Under the pieces are notes generated by a model. That model worked only from the letters and a program-made list of their open reading frames with translations. It did not search any database and had not been told where the DNA came from. The position numbers were made by a program, and so were the translations under genes. DNA of 64,000 nucleotides from CAYQUC01 sp964420605 (GTDB taxonomy: Bacteria > Pseudomonadota > Gammaproteobacteria > UBA6429 > Thiohalophilaceae), in contig CAYQUC010000004.1 of NCBI GenBank assembly GCA_964420605.1, positions 1 to 64,000 on the forward strand, in the 5' to 3' direction. This document shows, in pieces, positions 52,996 through 61,706 of this stretch. Position 1 is the first letter of the stretch. Each line of letters starts with the position of its first letter.

Positions 52996-53796
52996 CTATT
53001 CTTGTTTTAAAACTTTGTAAGGCGTTATTAGCGCAATAATGCTTATTACAGGATGATCGATATAATGTAATTCTTTCGAACGTAAACGTCTTGTTTGAGA
53101 TATGTTATATACATCAGGTAATAAATAATCTTCACCAAATTCATCGCTAATAAACTGTTCAGTAGTATTACTTTTTTGTTCATGGTAGCTTAAGTCTATT
53201 TTTAGGTGTAAGTAACGCGATAGAATTAACTTGATATAACCTGATAGTAGGAAGCCATTATTTGACAGATTATTTTCAGTTATTGTATTGAAGCTACTAT
53301 TTATATTGTTTGATTGTTGCTCTGATTGATATATGTTGTTGGCTGTATCGCTGTTTAATGTGTCGGTAATGTCGGTTTTTTTAGCGGGAATTTGGTGATA
53401 AATTTTAACACTTAAGGCATTTTCTTTACTCATTCCAGGTTGACGCCAAGCAGAGTGTAATAACACTTTGTGAAAGTTCGATTCGTTTAAGCTAGTGACA
53501 ATGTCATTGAGTTTATAAGCTGTATTTTCAATGAATTGAAAAGTGAGTAAAGGATCATAAATTTCAGGTAATTCGAATGGGATGGGTTGTCCTATTTGTA
53601 CGTAGGTTTCGGGCTCAGCCTGTACGGTATTTTTTTTCCAAAATTCAGATTGACTGTATTTGGGGCGGGTATTTTCAAAAACTATAATTTCCACGTCATA
53701 ATAGCGAACATCGGTTTCATCTGCAAAACTTGTTGTTATAGTATTGCTATTTACTATTAATATTAAAAATAGTGTTATTGTAATTATTTTATTCAT
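52996..53796 (-). CDS. CsiV-like periplasmic protein
   Basis: A 266-residue protein with a signal peptide (to about residue 25, FADET). YYDVEIIVFENTRPKYSQSE near the start, GYIKLILSRYLHLKIDLSYH in the middle and QTRRLRSKELHYIDHPVISI near the end match CsiV, which in E. coli and relatives is linked to periplasmic envelope stress signalling. The central 60 residues are Asn/Gln-rich and poorly conserved. It abuts the mtnP stop. Confidence 0.78.
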   Translation of the reverse strand: MNKIITITLFLILIVNSNTITTSFADETDVRYYDVEIIVFENTRPKYSQSEFWKKNTVQAEPETYVQIGQPIPFELPEIYDPLLTFQFIENTAYKLNDIVTSLNESNFHKVLLHSAWRQPGMSKENALSVKIYHQIPAKKTDITDTLNSDTANNIYQSEQQSNNINSSFNTITENNLSNNGFLLSGYIKLILSRYLHLKIDLSYHEQKSNTTEQFISDEFGEDYLLPDVYNISQTRRLRSKELHYIDHPVISIIALITPYKVLKQE

Positions 53797-53883
53797 CGCT
53801 ACCGTTAAATTTTGTTATTCTTTGTAATCTATTCAATAATTTTAACAGATAAAACCCAATTAATCTAAGATTTGGAGCACGCG

Positions 53884-54399
53884 ATGGCAGTAAAAGAAGT
53901 ACTAAGAATGGGACATCCATTGTTGAAAAGTATTGCTAAACCCGTTACAGAGTTCAATTCTAGAATACTAGATAATCTCATCACAGACATGTTGGATACT
54001 ATGGCTGCCTTTGATGGGGCGGGTTTAGCCGCCCCACAAATTGCAGTATCTCAAAGACTCGTGATCTTTGGGGTTGAACATAATCCTCGTTACCCTGATG
54101 CTGAGCCAGTTGAACTGACGGTGTTAATTAACCCAGAAATTTCAATTATTGGTAATGAAGTAGAAAACGCTTGGGAAGGTTGTTTAAGTATCCCCAAAAT
54201 GCGAGGTTTAGTGCCACGTAATACGCATATTAAATACTCTGGTTTTGATCAAAATGGAAACAAATTTGAAGTCAATGCGGCTGATTTTCATGCTCGTGTT
54301 GTGATGCATGAAGTTGACCATCTTGATGGTATTTTATATCCTGAACGAATAGAAGATTTAAAAAATTTTGGCTTCGAGGATCAGTTGTTTCAGGAATAA
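53884..54399 (+). CDS. def: Peptide deformylase
   Basis: About 171 residues from the ATG at 53884, with GGAG seven bases upstream. The three motifs are GAGLAAPQIA, WEGCLSIP (metal Cys) and VVMHEVDHLDG (HExxH). It removes the formyl group from new proteins. The usual def-fmt pairing is absent here. Confidence 0.95.
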   Translation: MAVKEVLRMGHPLLKSIAKPVTEFNSRILDNLITDMLDTMAAFDGAGLAAPQIAVSQRLVIFGVEHNPRYPDAEPVELTVLINPEISIIGNEVENAWEGCLSIPKMRGLVPRNTHIKYSGFDQNGNKFEVNAADFHARVVMHEVDHLDGILYPERIEDLKNFGFEDQLFQE

Positions 54400-54412
54400 A
54401 AATTGACTCTGA

Positions 54413-54832
54413 TCATTTAATTTTGTGTTTGGAGCGTAAAGTGTATTGTTTTAATGATTTTGGTAATTGAATATTATCACCCAACAGAATAATGACTTTT
54501 TCATAGTCATCTTCAGCCAAATTTTTTAATCGAGCAACAATTTCTTTATCCTTAAGCAAGGTATTAAAATCATCGAGTAAATAAACGCCATAATGTTTAC
54601 TACTCTCAATATGGGTTAATATATCACCAGCCGACTGAGTGTGGGGTAATGTGATATGAGATGCGCCTAATCGATGCATTCCAACATTATCTTTCCAAAA
54701 GTAAAATGCTTTATTACTAAACCGAGTAAGTTGGGTAAATAACTCTAATACGCGCTCGATTTCAGTAGATTCGATTGTAACTAACCGATATTCCGCATCT
54801 AGCATTTGATCTAGTTGGTTTAAATAGCTCAT
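54413..54832 (-). CDS. Small protein resembling the Ycf46 N-terminal domain
   Basis: A 139-residue protein. DAEYRLVTIESTEIERVLEL, YGVYLLDDFNTLLKDKEIVA, ARLKNLAEDDYEKVIILLGD and the following NIQLPKSLKQY follow the order of the N-terminal domain of Ycf46-type AAA+ ATPases. There is no Walker A or B motif, so the ATPase part is missing. It may be a stand-alone domain or a remnant. The call rests on pattern resemblance only. Convergent with def. Confidence 0.5.
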   Translation of the reverse strand: MSYLNQLDQMLDAEYRLVTIESTEIERVLELFTQLTRFSNKAFYFWKDNVGMHRLGASHITLPHTQSAGDILTHIESSKHYGVYLLDDFNTLLKDKEIVARLKNLAEDDYEKVIILLGDNIQLPKSLKQYTLRSKHKIK

Positions 54833-54951
54833 AAGTTTATTAATTAATGGTGATAATGCTAAATACTATAGACTGATATAGTTGGTTTCACATTTAATAA
54901 TCGTTAATTATGTGAAGTTAATCATAAAATTCGACATTAAAATGGCATTAA

Positions 54952-55905
54952 TTATAATTCACATGAGTTATTTTTCAATTCCAAATTCATTTCTTTTGAA
55001 TAAGTTACTGTTTGATTTCGACCGCTTCGCTTTGCTTCATATAATGCGGCATCTGTTTTAGTAAATAATTCCTCCGCATCTTCATTATTTTCAATTTGAG
55101 CTACTCCTAGGCTGATGCGAATTGGGACAGTTTTATTGTTGACCATAAAGTTTTCATTAATAACACGTTCACGTATTCTTTCTGATAATAATTCAGCGCC
55201 GTCTAAGTCGGTATTGGTTAAAACTATTACGAACTCTTCTCCACCATAACGAAATAGAATGTCACAACCTCGAATTTCACTTTCAACACAACGTGATAAA
55301 CTTTTTAAAACTCTATCGCCCACAGTATGACCGTATTGATCGTTTATACTTTTAAAATAATCTATATCGAGGACAATTAATGATAGTGGGGTATCGTGAC
55401 GAATTGAGATATCAACCTCACGTTTTAATATTTTGTCTAAAGCTCCTCTATTTTTTAAACCTGTTAGTGCATCACTATGTGCTGCTTTTAGTGCTTTTTG
55501 ATATAGGATTGAATTACGTAATGGATGAATCAGCTGACAAAGTAAATTCTCGAGTATTTCTAAATGTGCTGTCGTAAAGTGTTTTTTTGAAGAAAATGTA
55601 ATTTCTCCAAGAGATTGGTCTTCAATAGTTAAGTTATAACTACAACTGTGTTTTTGACTATCATTAAATTTTAATTCGGTGCGTAATTCATCATTTTGAT
55701 AATGTGCACCCTGAAAATTGACTTTTAATTTTGCAGCTTCTAAAAAGTATTCCAATACTGTTTTTAACTCGAGGCTACTGTGCAACATTCCGGCTAATTT
55801 TAGCGTTCGTTGTAAGTCATTGATATCAACATCAAGGACTTGCGTTGCTGCAGATGCACCGTTAAATTGAATTTTGCCGTTACTCTGGAAAAGCTGTGTA
55901 GCCAT
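54952..55905 (-). CDS. Diguanylate cyclase (GGDEF domain)
   Basis: About 317 residues from the ATG at 55905. The N-terminal half (to about 150) looks like a GAF-like sensor with ELKTVLEYFLEAAKLKVNFQ. The GGDEF domain begins DALTGLKNRGALDK; the active site is RYGGEEFVIVL with the intact GGEEF, and an RxxD inhibitory site (RGCD) lies five residues before it. It should make cyclic di-GMP. Signal sensed unknown. Confidence 0.93.
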   Translation of the reverse strand: MATQLFQSNGKIQFNGASAATQVLDVDINDLQRTLKLAGMLHSSLELKTVLEYFLEAAKLKVNFQGAHYQNDELRTELKFNDSQKHSCSYNLTIEDQSLGEITFSSKKHFTTAHLEILENLLCQLIHPLRNSILYQKALKAAHSDALTGLKNRGALDKILKREVDISIRHDTPLSLIVLDIDYFKSINDQYGHTVGDRVLKSLSRCVESEIRGCDILFRYGGEEFVIVLTNTDLDGAELLSERIRERVINENFMVNNKTVPIRISLGVAQIENNEDAEELFTKTDAALYEAKRSGRNQTVTYSKEMNLELKNNSCEL

Positions 55906-56052
55906 AGTCACAATACCTAATTTTAGTTTGTCTGTTGTGATTTATGCGATTTCCGTGCCATTCAAATATAAATTTCATATCTAATATAAATCAGCGATTT
56001 AGCTGTTGAAACAAACTTAAAATTAAAAAATGTCAAGATTTTGTCGTTTTAG

Positions 56053-56072
56053 ATTTTGCCGGGCGGCAAAAT
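56053..56072. repeat. Inverted repeat after yciK
   Basis: ATTTTGCC (56053-56060) and its complement GGCAAAAT (56065-56072) surround GGGC. It lies about 20 bases beyond the minus-strand yciK stop. No T run follows on that strand, so it is a weak terminator candidate or a binding site. Confidence 0.4.
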
Positions 56073-56091
56073 TTTAGTCTGGTAGCAGTGG

Positions 56092-56841
56092 TTACTGGCA
56101 ATTAATCACACTACCTGTAAGGTTATTTTTCTTGTCAGACATTAAATACAAATAACTAGGCATTATGGCCTCGGGTCGCGTTAAGGTTTTTGGATCTTCA
56201 GCAGGAAACGCGCGTGCGCGCATTGAGCTACGTACAGCGCCAGGATTAATCGCATTAACTGAGACTGAGGTATTAGTACTGAGTTCGTCAGAGAGTACCT
56301 CCATCAAGTTGATATTTGCTGCTTTACTTGCCGCATATGCCCCCCAATAAGCGCAGCCTTTGATGCCAACTGAAGATACTGTAAATAAGATGGATGCGGA
56401 TGGTGCTTTACGTAATAAGGGGATGCAAGCTTGAGTTAACATAAATACGGCCGTTAAATTTACATGCATAACTTTACTCCACAGCTCGGGATTAAACTGT
56501 GCAATTGGTGTTGTACTGCCCAATATTGCTGCATTATGTAACAAGCCATCTAACTGACCGAACTCTGACTGTATTACTTCAGCGAGTTGCTCATAATCTT
56601 CTAATTTGGCACCTTCAAAATCGAAAGGGTAGATTGCAGCTTGTGGGCTGCCTTGCGCTTCAATAGCATCGTATACAGCTTCTAGTTTGGATACTGTTTT
56701 ACCTAGTAGAATTACAGTTGCGCCATAACTTGCATAGGTTTTTGCAGCGACTGCACCAATTCCATCACCTGCACCGGTAACAATAATTGTTTTATCTTTT
56801 AATTCATTTGGGCTTGCTAGAAAATTTTGTGCTTGATTCAT
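56092..56841 (-). CDS. yciK: YciK-family short-chain dehydrogenase
   Basis: About 249 residues from the ATG at 56841. The nucleotide motif IVTGAGDGIGAVAAKTYASY, NAAILGSTTPI and the catalytic Tyr/Lys in YWGAYAASKAANINL match YciK. Substrate unknown. In pseudomonads yciK follows mupP directly; here hpnCDE lie between them. Preceded closely by hpnE. Confidence 0.93.
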   Translation of the reverse strand: MNQAQNFLASPNELKDKTIIVTGAGDGIGAVAAKTYASYGATVILLGKTVSKLEAVYDAIEAQGSPQAAIYPFDFEGAKLEDYEQLAEVIQSEFGQLDGLLHNAAILGSTTPIAQFNPELWSKVMHVNLTAVFMLTQACIPLLRKAPSASILFTVSSVGIKGCAYWGAYAASKAANINLMEVLSDELSTNTSVSVNAINPGAVRSSMRARAFPAEDPKTLTRPEAIMPSYLYLMSDKKNNLTGSVINCQ

Positions 56842-56860
56842 AATTTTTATTTCGTCAGGT

Positions 56861-58201
56861 TTATTTAATGTCAAATTGATTAAGTTTGGTTGCCGCTATT
56901 TTTCCACTTATAATAGCGCCTTCTATTGTAGCGGGTAAATTAGTATTTGTGTAATCACCGCATAACCATAGTCCGTTAACCGGTGTTTCATTGTTTGGTC
57001 TAATATTTGATATGTTAACAACGCAGCTGAAGGTCGCGCGTTTTTCCCTGACCACTTTAGCGTTTATTGGTGCTGGCCACTCAGGGAACAACTGTGCTAT
57101 TTCAGACTGCACTTTTTTGATAAGGCTATCATTATCTAATTGCATGTGTTGCCCATTAGCGCTAATGATTGCAGCCATTAGTCCTTCTTGGTTTGCCATT
57201 TTTCGATCAAAAAGCCACTGTAAGGTTGTTCCCCAAGAACCTATCATTGTTTGATCCATGGTAACGTTTTTTGGGTATTGATAATAGATTGTGCAAATCG
57301 GTTGATAATCGATTTGGTATAGCGGTTTTATGGTATTTTGTAATTCAATATGTTCTGACAGTAGCTTTACACAGGCGTATGGTGGAAGTGCAATAATTAG
57401 ATTTTTTGTAGGGATTAACTTGTCATTAACTATAATTGCTTCAATAGCATTTTTATTAATAATTAACTTGCTTACACGAGAAGATAGTTCAATATTACTG
57501 CCTGCTTTTTCTAAATAATTTTTCGCTGGAATCGGTAATAAGTCGCTTAGGTTACTAGTTGTGAACAAAAAGTCACTATCCATTTTGTTACCAAGTAAAG
57601 ACTTTTTTAACACAGTAATAAAAACTCGAGCAGAGGCATGACTAATAGGTGTATTTAATGTTGCAAGACAGAGCGGTTCCCACAAAGCTTTGATTAATTT
57701 TAAGGGCTGACTATAACGTAACAATAATTCAGACACACTAATATCAGCATCGTTAAGTATTGAATCTTTCGACAGACAATAACTGAAATACATTGCTCGA
57801 TATTTTTGTGTTAATGACAAACCAGTGCAAAATAATACACCAAAGAATAAATGGAATGGTGATGGTAAATTGTAAGCATTTAACAATAACGAATCACCAT
57901 CTGGTTTCAACATGGTTAACTTTAGCTTGTGGCGTTTAAGGTGCTGCTCAATGTTGTTGGATATTAAACGTAATAAGTTAAATGTCTCATGATACGCGCC
58001 AATTAAAATATGCTGGCCATTATCAACTTCAGGAAAACTGTGACTGTCAAGTTTAATGCTACGTGCACGACCCCCTATCTGTTTTGCAGACTCATAAATT
58101 GTAACGGAGTAGCCATCGTTAACTAAATAGCACGCAGCACTTAAACCTGACCACCCAGAACCAATAACTACAACTTTTTTATGGTGTAGAGACGATGTCA
58201 T
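56861..58201 (-). CDS. hpnE: Hydroxysqualene dehydroxylase HpnE
   Basis: A 446-residue amine-oxidase-like flavoprotein. The FAD motif VVVIGSGWSGLSAACYLVND is followed by GGRARSIKLDSHSFPEVDNG QHI, and the C-terminus has LCGDYTNTNLPATIEGAIIS. HpnE reduces hydroxysqualene to squalene. It overlaps hpnD by four bases (ATGA). Confidence 0.93.
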   Translation of the reverse strand: MTSSLHHKKVVVIGSGWSGLSAACYLVNDGYSVTIYESAKQIGGRARSIKLDSHSFPEVDNGQHILIGAYHETFNLLRLISNNIEQHLKRHKLKLTMLKPDGDSLLLNAYNLPSPFHLFFGVLFCTGLSLTQKYRAMYFSYCLSKDSILNDADISVSELLLRYSQPLKLIKALWEPLCLATLNTPISHASARVFITVLKKSLLGNKMDSDFLFTTSNLSDLLPIPAKNYLEKAGSNIELSSRVSKLIINKNAIEAIIVNDKLIPTKNLIIALPPYACVKLLSEHIELQNTIKPLYQIDYQPICTIYYQYPKNVTMDQTMIGSWGTTLQWLFDRKMANQEGLMAAIISANGQHMQLDNDSLIKKVQSEIAQLFPEWPAPINAKVVREKRATFSCVVNISNIRPNNETPVNGLWLCGDYTNTNLPATIEGAIISGKIAATKLNQFDIK

Positions 58202-59064
58202 TTGGTCTTAGTAATTTTATTATGTCTTTTGTTTTCTCTGCGAACAGTTTTCCAGGCTATCCATAATTTTTTTAGTGCAGGCAGAGAAGTGCGTTTATCA
58301 AGTACGGGGTAATTATTACGTTGAATTTTTTCTAAAGTTGATTTATAAATTTCAGACATTACTATTCCGGTGCATTGTTGATAACGATCTTGCTCTGGTA
58401 GTAATGACATAGCCTTATTGTAATATTCATGTGAACGAGCTGCTTGGTATTCAAATAGTTTAAGACAGTTTTGTTGATTATTGTTCTTTAATATATTATC
58501 TTCAGTAACAGAAAATTGTTCTAGTTCGTCTAAGGGGATGTAGATGCGGTTACGTTGAGCATCTTCTTTTACATCGCGTAAAATGTTGGTTAATTGAAAT
58601 GCCATTCCTAGGTTATGTGCGTATTTAAGCGTTAATTTATCAGTGTAACCAAAAATTTCTGCGGCTATAAGCCCAACCACGCTCGCAACGCGATAACAGT
58701 ATAGCGATAACTCTGAAAATGTTTGATAACGGTGAATATTTAAATCCATTTTCATGCCGTCAATTATTTCTTGAAAATATTCTTGCGGAAGATCAAAGTC
58801 TTTTAATGTTGTACTAAGGGCTTTGGTAACAGGGTGTTGGGCTTTATCGTTATAAAGAGCAGCAACTTCGTTTTGCCACCAGTCTAGTTTTTGTTGTGCA
58901 ATGTCAATGTTAATACATTCATCAACTACGTCATCAACTTCACGACAAAACGCATAAACAGCCGTGATGGCTTTACGCTTAATAGGAGGTAAAAACAGAA
59001 AGCTATAATAAAAGCTTGAGCCACTTTTAGCGGTTTTTTCTTGGCAATATTCTTCTGGTGTCAT
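58198..59064 (-). CDS. hpnD: Presqualene diphosphate synthase HpnD
   Basis: A 288-residue prenyl synthase of the squalene/phytoene family. MTPEEYCQEKTAKSGSSFYY SFLFLPP is the HpnD start. The two Asp-rich motifs are REVDDVVDE and NILRDVKEDAQRNRIYIPLD. It joins two farnesyl diphosphates to presqualene diphosphate. Confidence 0.94.
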   Translation of the reverse strand: MTPEEYCQEKTAKSGSSFYYSFLFLPPIKRKAITAVYAFCREVDDVVDECINIDIAQQKLDWWQNEVAALYNDKAQHPVTKALSTTLKDFDLPQEYFQEIIDGMKMDLNIHRYQTFSELSLYCYRVASVVGLIAAEIFGYTDKLTLKYAHNLGMAFQLTNILRDVKEDAQRNRIYIPLDELEQFSVTEDNILKNNNQQNCLKLFEYQAARSHEYYNKAMSLLPEQDRYQQCTGIVMSEIYKSTLEKIQRNNYPVLDKRTSLPALKKLWIAWKTVRRENKRHNKITKTK

Positions 59065-59072
59065 AATCGATT

Positions 59073-59933
59073 TTACTCGTAATTAAACAAAGCACGATTA
59101 AATATCCAAAAGCCATCTTGCCATTTCAACCGTGGTCTAGTAAATATGTCGGTTTGATTTGATGATAATTTTTGAATAATTAGATTTGCTGATACTACGG
59201 TTAATTTTATTTCAAATCCAACTCTACCAGGTAATACGCGTCCTAAAGGTTTGCCAAAATCTAACATTTCTTGTACTTGTGATAATAGTGAATTTATAAG
59301 CTGTCGCATTTCTGTTGATTGAGATTTATCTCGGACATCTGACTCATTTACATTGAATTTTTGCATTTCGTCAATTGGTAAATAAATTCTACTGGATTCA
59401 GTGTAATCTTGTTCTATGTCTTGTAAAAAATTAATTATTTGTAATGCCGAACAGACAGCATTCGAGTAAGCGATATTTTCAACGGTTACTGACTTAAATA
59501 AATGTAATAATAATTGGCCTATGGGGTTAGCTGAGTATTGGCAATAGTCTAATAACTTTTCAAAACTTTGATAGCGATGTACGGTGACATCCATTCGAAA
59601 TGCAGTTAATAAGTCGTGCAATAATGATATCGGTAAATCAAACTGTTCGATAGTATCGGATAATGCGATAAAAACGGGATCATCGATGGTTTTGCCATAT
59701 CGAATCATATCCAGTTTCTGGGCCATTTCATCAAGTTGTTTTAATCGTTCCTCATTACTAGCAGTGCCTTCATCTGCAATATCATCGGCTATTCTGGCAA
59801 AGGCATAAATTGCACTAATGGGTTTTCGAATTTTTGATGGTAGCAACCATGATGCAACGGGAAAGTTTTCATAATGACTTTTAACAATATTCAAACAATA
59901 TGAATAACTTGATTTAATTTTAGTTTGTTGCAT
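59073..59933 (-). CDS. hpnC: Hydroxysqualene synthase HpnC
   Basis: A 286-residue squalene/phytoene synthase-fold protein. SHYENFPVASWLLPSKIRKP is typical of HpnC, with RIADDIADEG and NFLQDIEQDYTESSRIYLP as the Asp motifs. It converts presqualene diphosphate to hydroxysqualene. First gene of hpnC-hpnD-hpnE-yciK, eight bases before hpnD. Confidence 0.93.
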   Translation of the reverse strand: MQQTKIKSSYSYCLNIVKSHYENFPVASWLLPSKIRKPISAIYAFARIADDIADEGTASNEERLKQLDEMAQKLDMIRYGKTIDDPVFIALSDTIEQFDLPISLLHDLLTAFRMDVTVHRYQSFEKLLDYCQYSANPIGQLLLHLFKSVTVENIAYSNAVCSALQIINFLQDIEQDYTESSRIYLPIDEMQKFNVNESDVRDKSQSTEMRQLINSLLSQVQEMLDFGKPLGRVLPGRVGFEIKLTVVSANLIIQKLSSNQTDIFTRPRLKWQDGFWIFNRALFNYE

Positions 59934-59985
59934 TAATCGACAATGTGTTAATTTATAGTAAGTTATACAGCGAAAACAGAATAAT

Positions 59986-60017
59986 TGATATACAGTATAT
60001 ATTAAATTAATATATCA
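59986..60017. promoter_or_regulatory. AT-rich palindrome between hpnC and the small membrane protein gene
   Basis: Nine-base arms (59997-60005 and 60007-60015) around a single A, inside a looser TGATATA...TATATCA pair (59986-60017). It lies in the divergent promoter space of hpnC and the small gene. Such sequences also arise by chance in AT-rich DNA. Confidence 0.3.
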
Positions 60018-60035
60018 GTGATAGGTGATAATTTA

Positions 60036-60257
60036 ATGAAAAAAATTAAAATGTTAATTCTCGGAATCATAATAGGCTTATTGTTTGGTCTTTGGGTTGG
60101 TGTGAATATTGGGCGTGATAAACCTATTTTTAGTAATCCATTTGTAGCTAAATCTATTAAAGTTAAAATTCGAGAAACCGGTGAGTCGATTTTACAAAAA
60201 AGCGGTGAGGTTTTGGAAAGCAGCGGTAAAGCGATTAAAGATTCACTTTCAAAGTAA
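60036..60257 (+). CDS. Small membrane-anchored protein
   Basis: About 73 residues from the ATG at 60036, with AGGTGA seven bases upstream. A Lys-rich start and a Gly-rich membrane helix (about 5-24, MLILGIIIGLLFGLWVGVNI) are followed by an amphipathic, charged C-terminal half with two similar turns (SILQKSGEVLESSGKAIKDS). No known family recognised. It diverges from hpnC and converges with mupP. Confidence 0.68.
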   Translation: MKKIKMLILGIIIGLLFGLWVGVNIGRDKPIFSNPFVAKSIKVKIRETGESILQKSGEVLESSGKAIKDSLSK

Positions 60258-60262
60258 AATAG

Positions 60263-60922
60263 TTAATTATTATCAAGCCAGTTAATAATGTCATGCGCAT
60301 GGTGGATGTAGCCATCAGCACCCCATGCCTCTGGTTTATCTGTTTCGCTAATATATCCAAACATCGCAATTAGTGTTTGCATTTCCGCATTCCTACCGGC
60401 TTGAATATCGCGCTCAGCATCACCAATAAAAATGCATTCACTTGGTGTTGATCCTGCTTCTTTACAAGCATGTAACATTGGAGCGGGGTGAGGTTTTCTA
60501 AATTCAAGAGTATCAGATGAAACAATGGTAACTGCACGGTTATATAGCTGAAGTTGTTGTAATAGTGGATTAGTTAAATAGGATGGTTTATTGGTTACAA
60601 TTCCCCAATTTAAGCCCCTGGATTCAATAGTATCAAGTACGGTATCGAAGCCTGTAAACAAGCTGGTTTTATTTGCAATATTTTCAGTGTAATAATTTAA
60701 TAGCTCGTCACGGTATTGATTAAAGTCTTTGTGCTTAGCATTCATGTTGAAACCAAATTCAATTAACGCGATTGAGCCATTCGATACATGCGGCCGTATT
60801 TCTTTTAGTGACAGTTCGTCATAGCCATTTTTACGTAAAGTAAAATTCAGTGCATCGGCAAGATCGGGAGCAGTATCAGCTAAGGTGCCATCGAGATCAA
60901 ATAAGACAGTTTTGATACTCAT
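60263..60922 (-). CDS. mupP: N-acetylmuramic acid 6-phosphate phosphatase MupP
   Basis: A 219-residue HAD-family phosphatase: FDLDGTLADTAPDLADAL, VTNKPSYLTNPLL, FRKPHPAPML and IFIGDAERDIQAGRNA. It resembles phosphoglycolate phosphatase, but its place between ubiG and (through hpnCDE) yciK is that of MupP in Pseudomonas, which dephosphorylates MurNAc-6-P in peptidoglycan recycling. A Gph role cannot be excluded. Confidence 0.85.
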   Translation of the reverse strand: MSIKTVLFDLDGTLADTAPDLADALNFTLRKNGYDELSLKEIRPHVSNGSIALIEFGFNMNAKHKDFNQYRDELLNYYTENIANKTSLFTGFDTVLDTIESRGLNWGIVTNKPSYLTNPLLQQLQLYNRAVTIVSSDTLEFRKPHPAPMLHACKEAGSTPSECIFIGDAERDIQAGRNAEMQTLIAMFGYISETDKPEAWGADGYIHHAHDIINWLDNN

Positions 60923-60934
60923 GTAAACTTCCAG

Positions 60935-61645
60935 TTAATCAATTTTAGTGCAATGCACTAGGTAGTTGACACTCACGTCATGTCCTAAAGCATATTTTTT
61001 GGTAAATAAATTATAAGTCATTCCTGTTAGTTCTCGCACGGACAGTCCAACGTCTCTTGACCACGCTTCTAGTTCAGCGGGAGAGATGAATTTTTTATAA
61101 TCGTGAGTTCCTTTTGGTAGCATCTGTAAAAGATATTCAGCCCCTATAATGGCAAATAAATAGGACTTGGGATTACGATTGATTGTCGAAAAGAAAACAT
61201 GACCACCAGGTTTTACTAATTGAAAACAGGATTTAATGACTGAATGAGGATCGGGTACGTGTTCGAGCATTTCTAGGCAGGTCACAACGTCAAATTTTTG
61301 TGGATATTTTTCTGCAAATTCTTCAGCGGTTGCTTGCTGATAGTTAATTTTTACACCTGACTCTAATGCATGTAATTTGGCAACATTTAGCGGTGCTAGT
61401 CCCATATCAATCCCGGTTACAGTAGCACCGGCTAGAGCCATGGATTCTGATAAGATACCGCCACCACAACCAACGTCAATAATTTCTTTATTCTCTATAT
61501 TCGCGCGTCGATTAATATAATTTAAGCGTAATGGGTTTATTTCATGTAACGGTTTAAATTCACTGGTTGGATCCCACCAGCGAGAGGCTAGCGCCTCAAA
61601 TTTAGCAATCTCAGCTGTGTCGATGTTTTTAGTTGATGATGTCAT
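60935..61645 (-). CDS. ubiG: Ubiquinone biosynthesis O-methyltransferase UbiG
   Basis: A 236-residue SAM-dependent enzyme doing both O-methylations of ubiquinone synthesis. SRWWDPTSEFKPLHEINPLR, IDVGCGGGILSESMALAGA and GTHDYKKFISPAELEAW are characteristic. It lies between mtaD and mupP with short gaps, in the conserved order. Confidence 0.95.
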   Translation of the reverse strand: MTSSTKNIDTAEIAKFEALASRWWDPTSEFKPLHEINPLRLNYINRRANIENKEIIDVGCGGGILSESMALAGATVTGIDMGLAPLNVAKLHALESGVKINYQQATAEEFAEKYPQKFDVVTCLEMLEHVPDPHSVIKSCFQLVKPGGHVFFSTINRNPKSYLFAIIGAEYLLQMLPKGTHDYKKFISPAELEAWSRDVGLSVRELTGMTYNLFTKKYALGHDVSVNYLVHCTKID

Positions 61646-61706
61646 GGTATAAATTATCAGTTTAGTAAAATATTATCTTTGTGCCGCGATTATACACGTA
61701 TTAGTT

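Noticed and set aside
60263..60922. Phosphoglycolate phosphatase (gph) as the first choice
   Set aside because: Sequence allows it, but the ubiG neighbourhood matches mupP. I kept gph only as an alternative.
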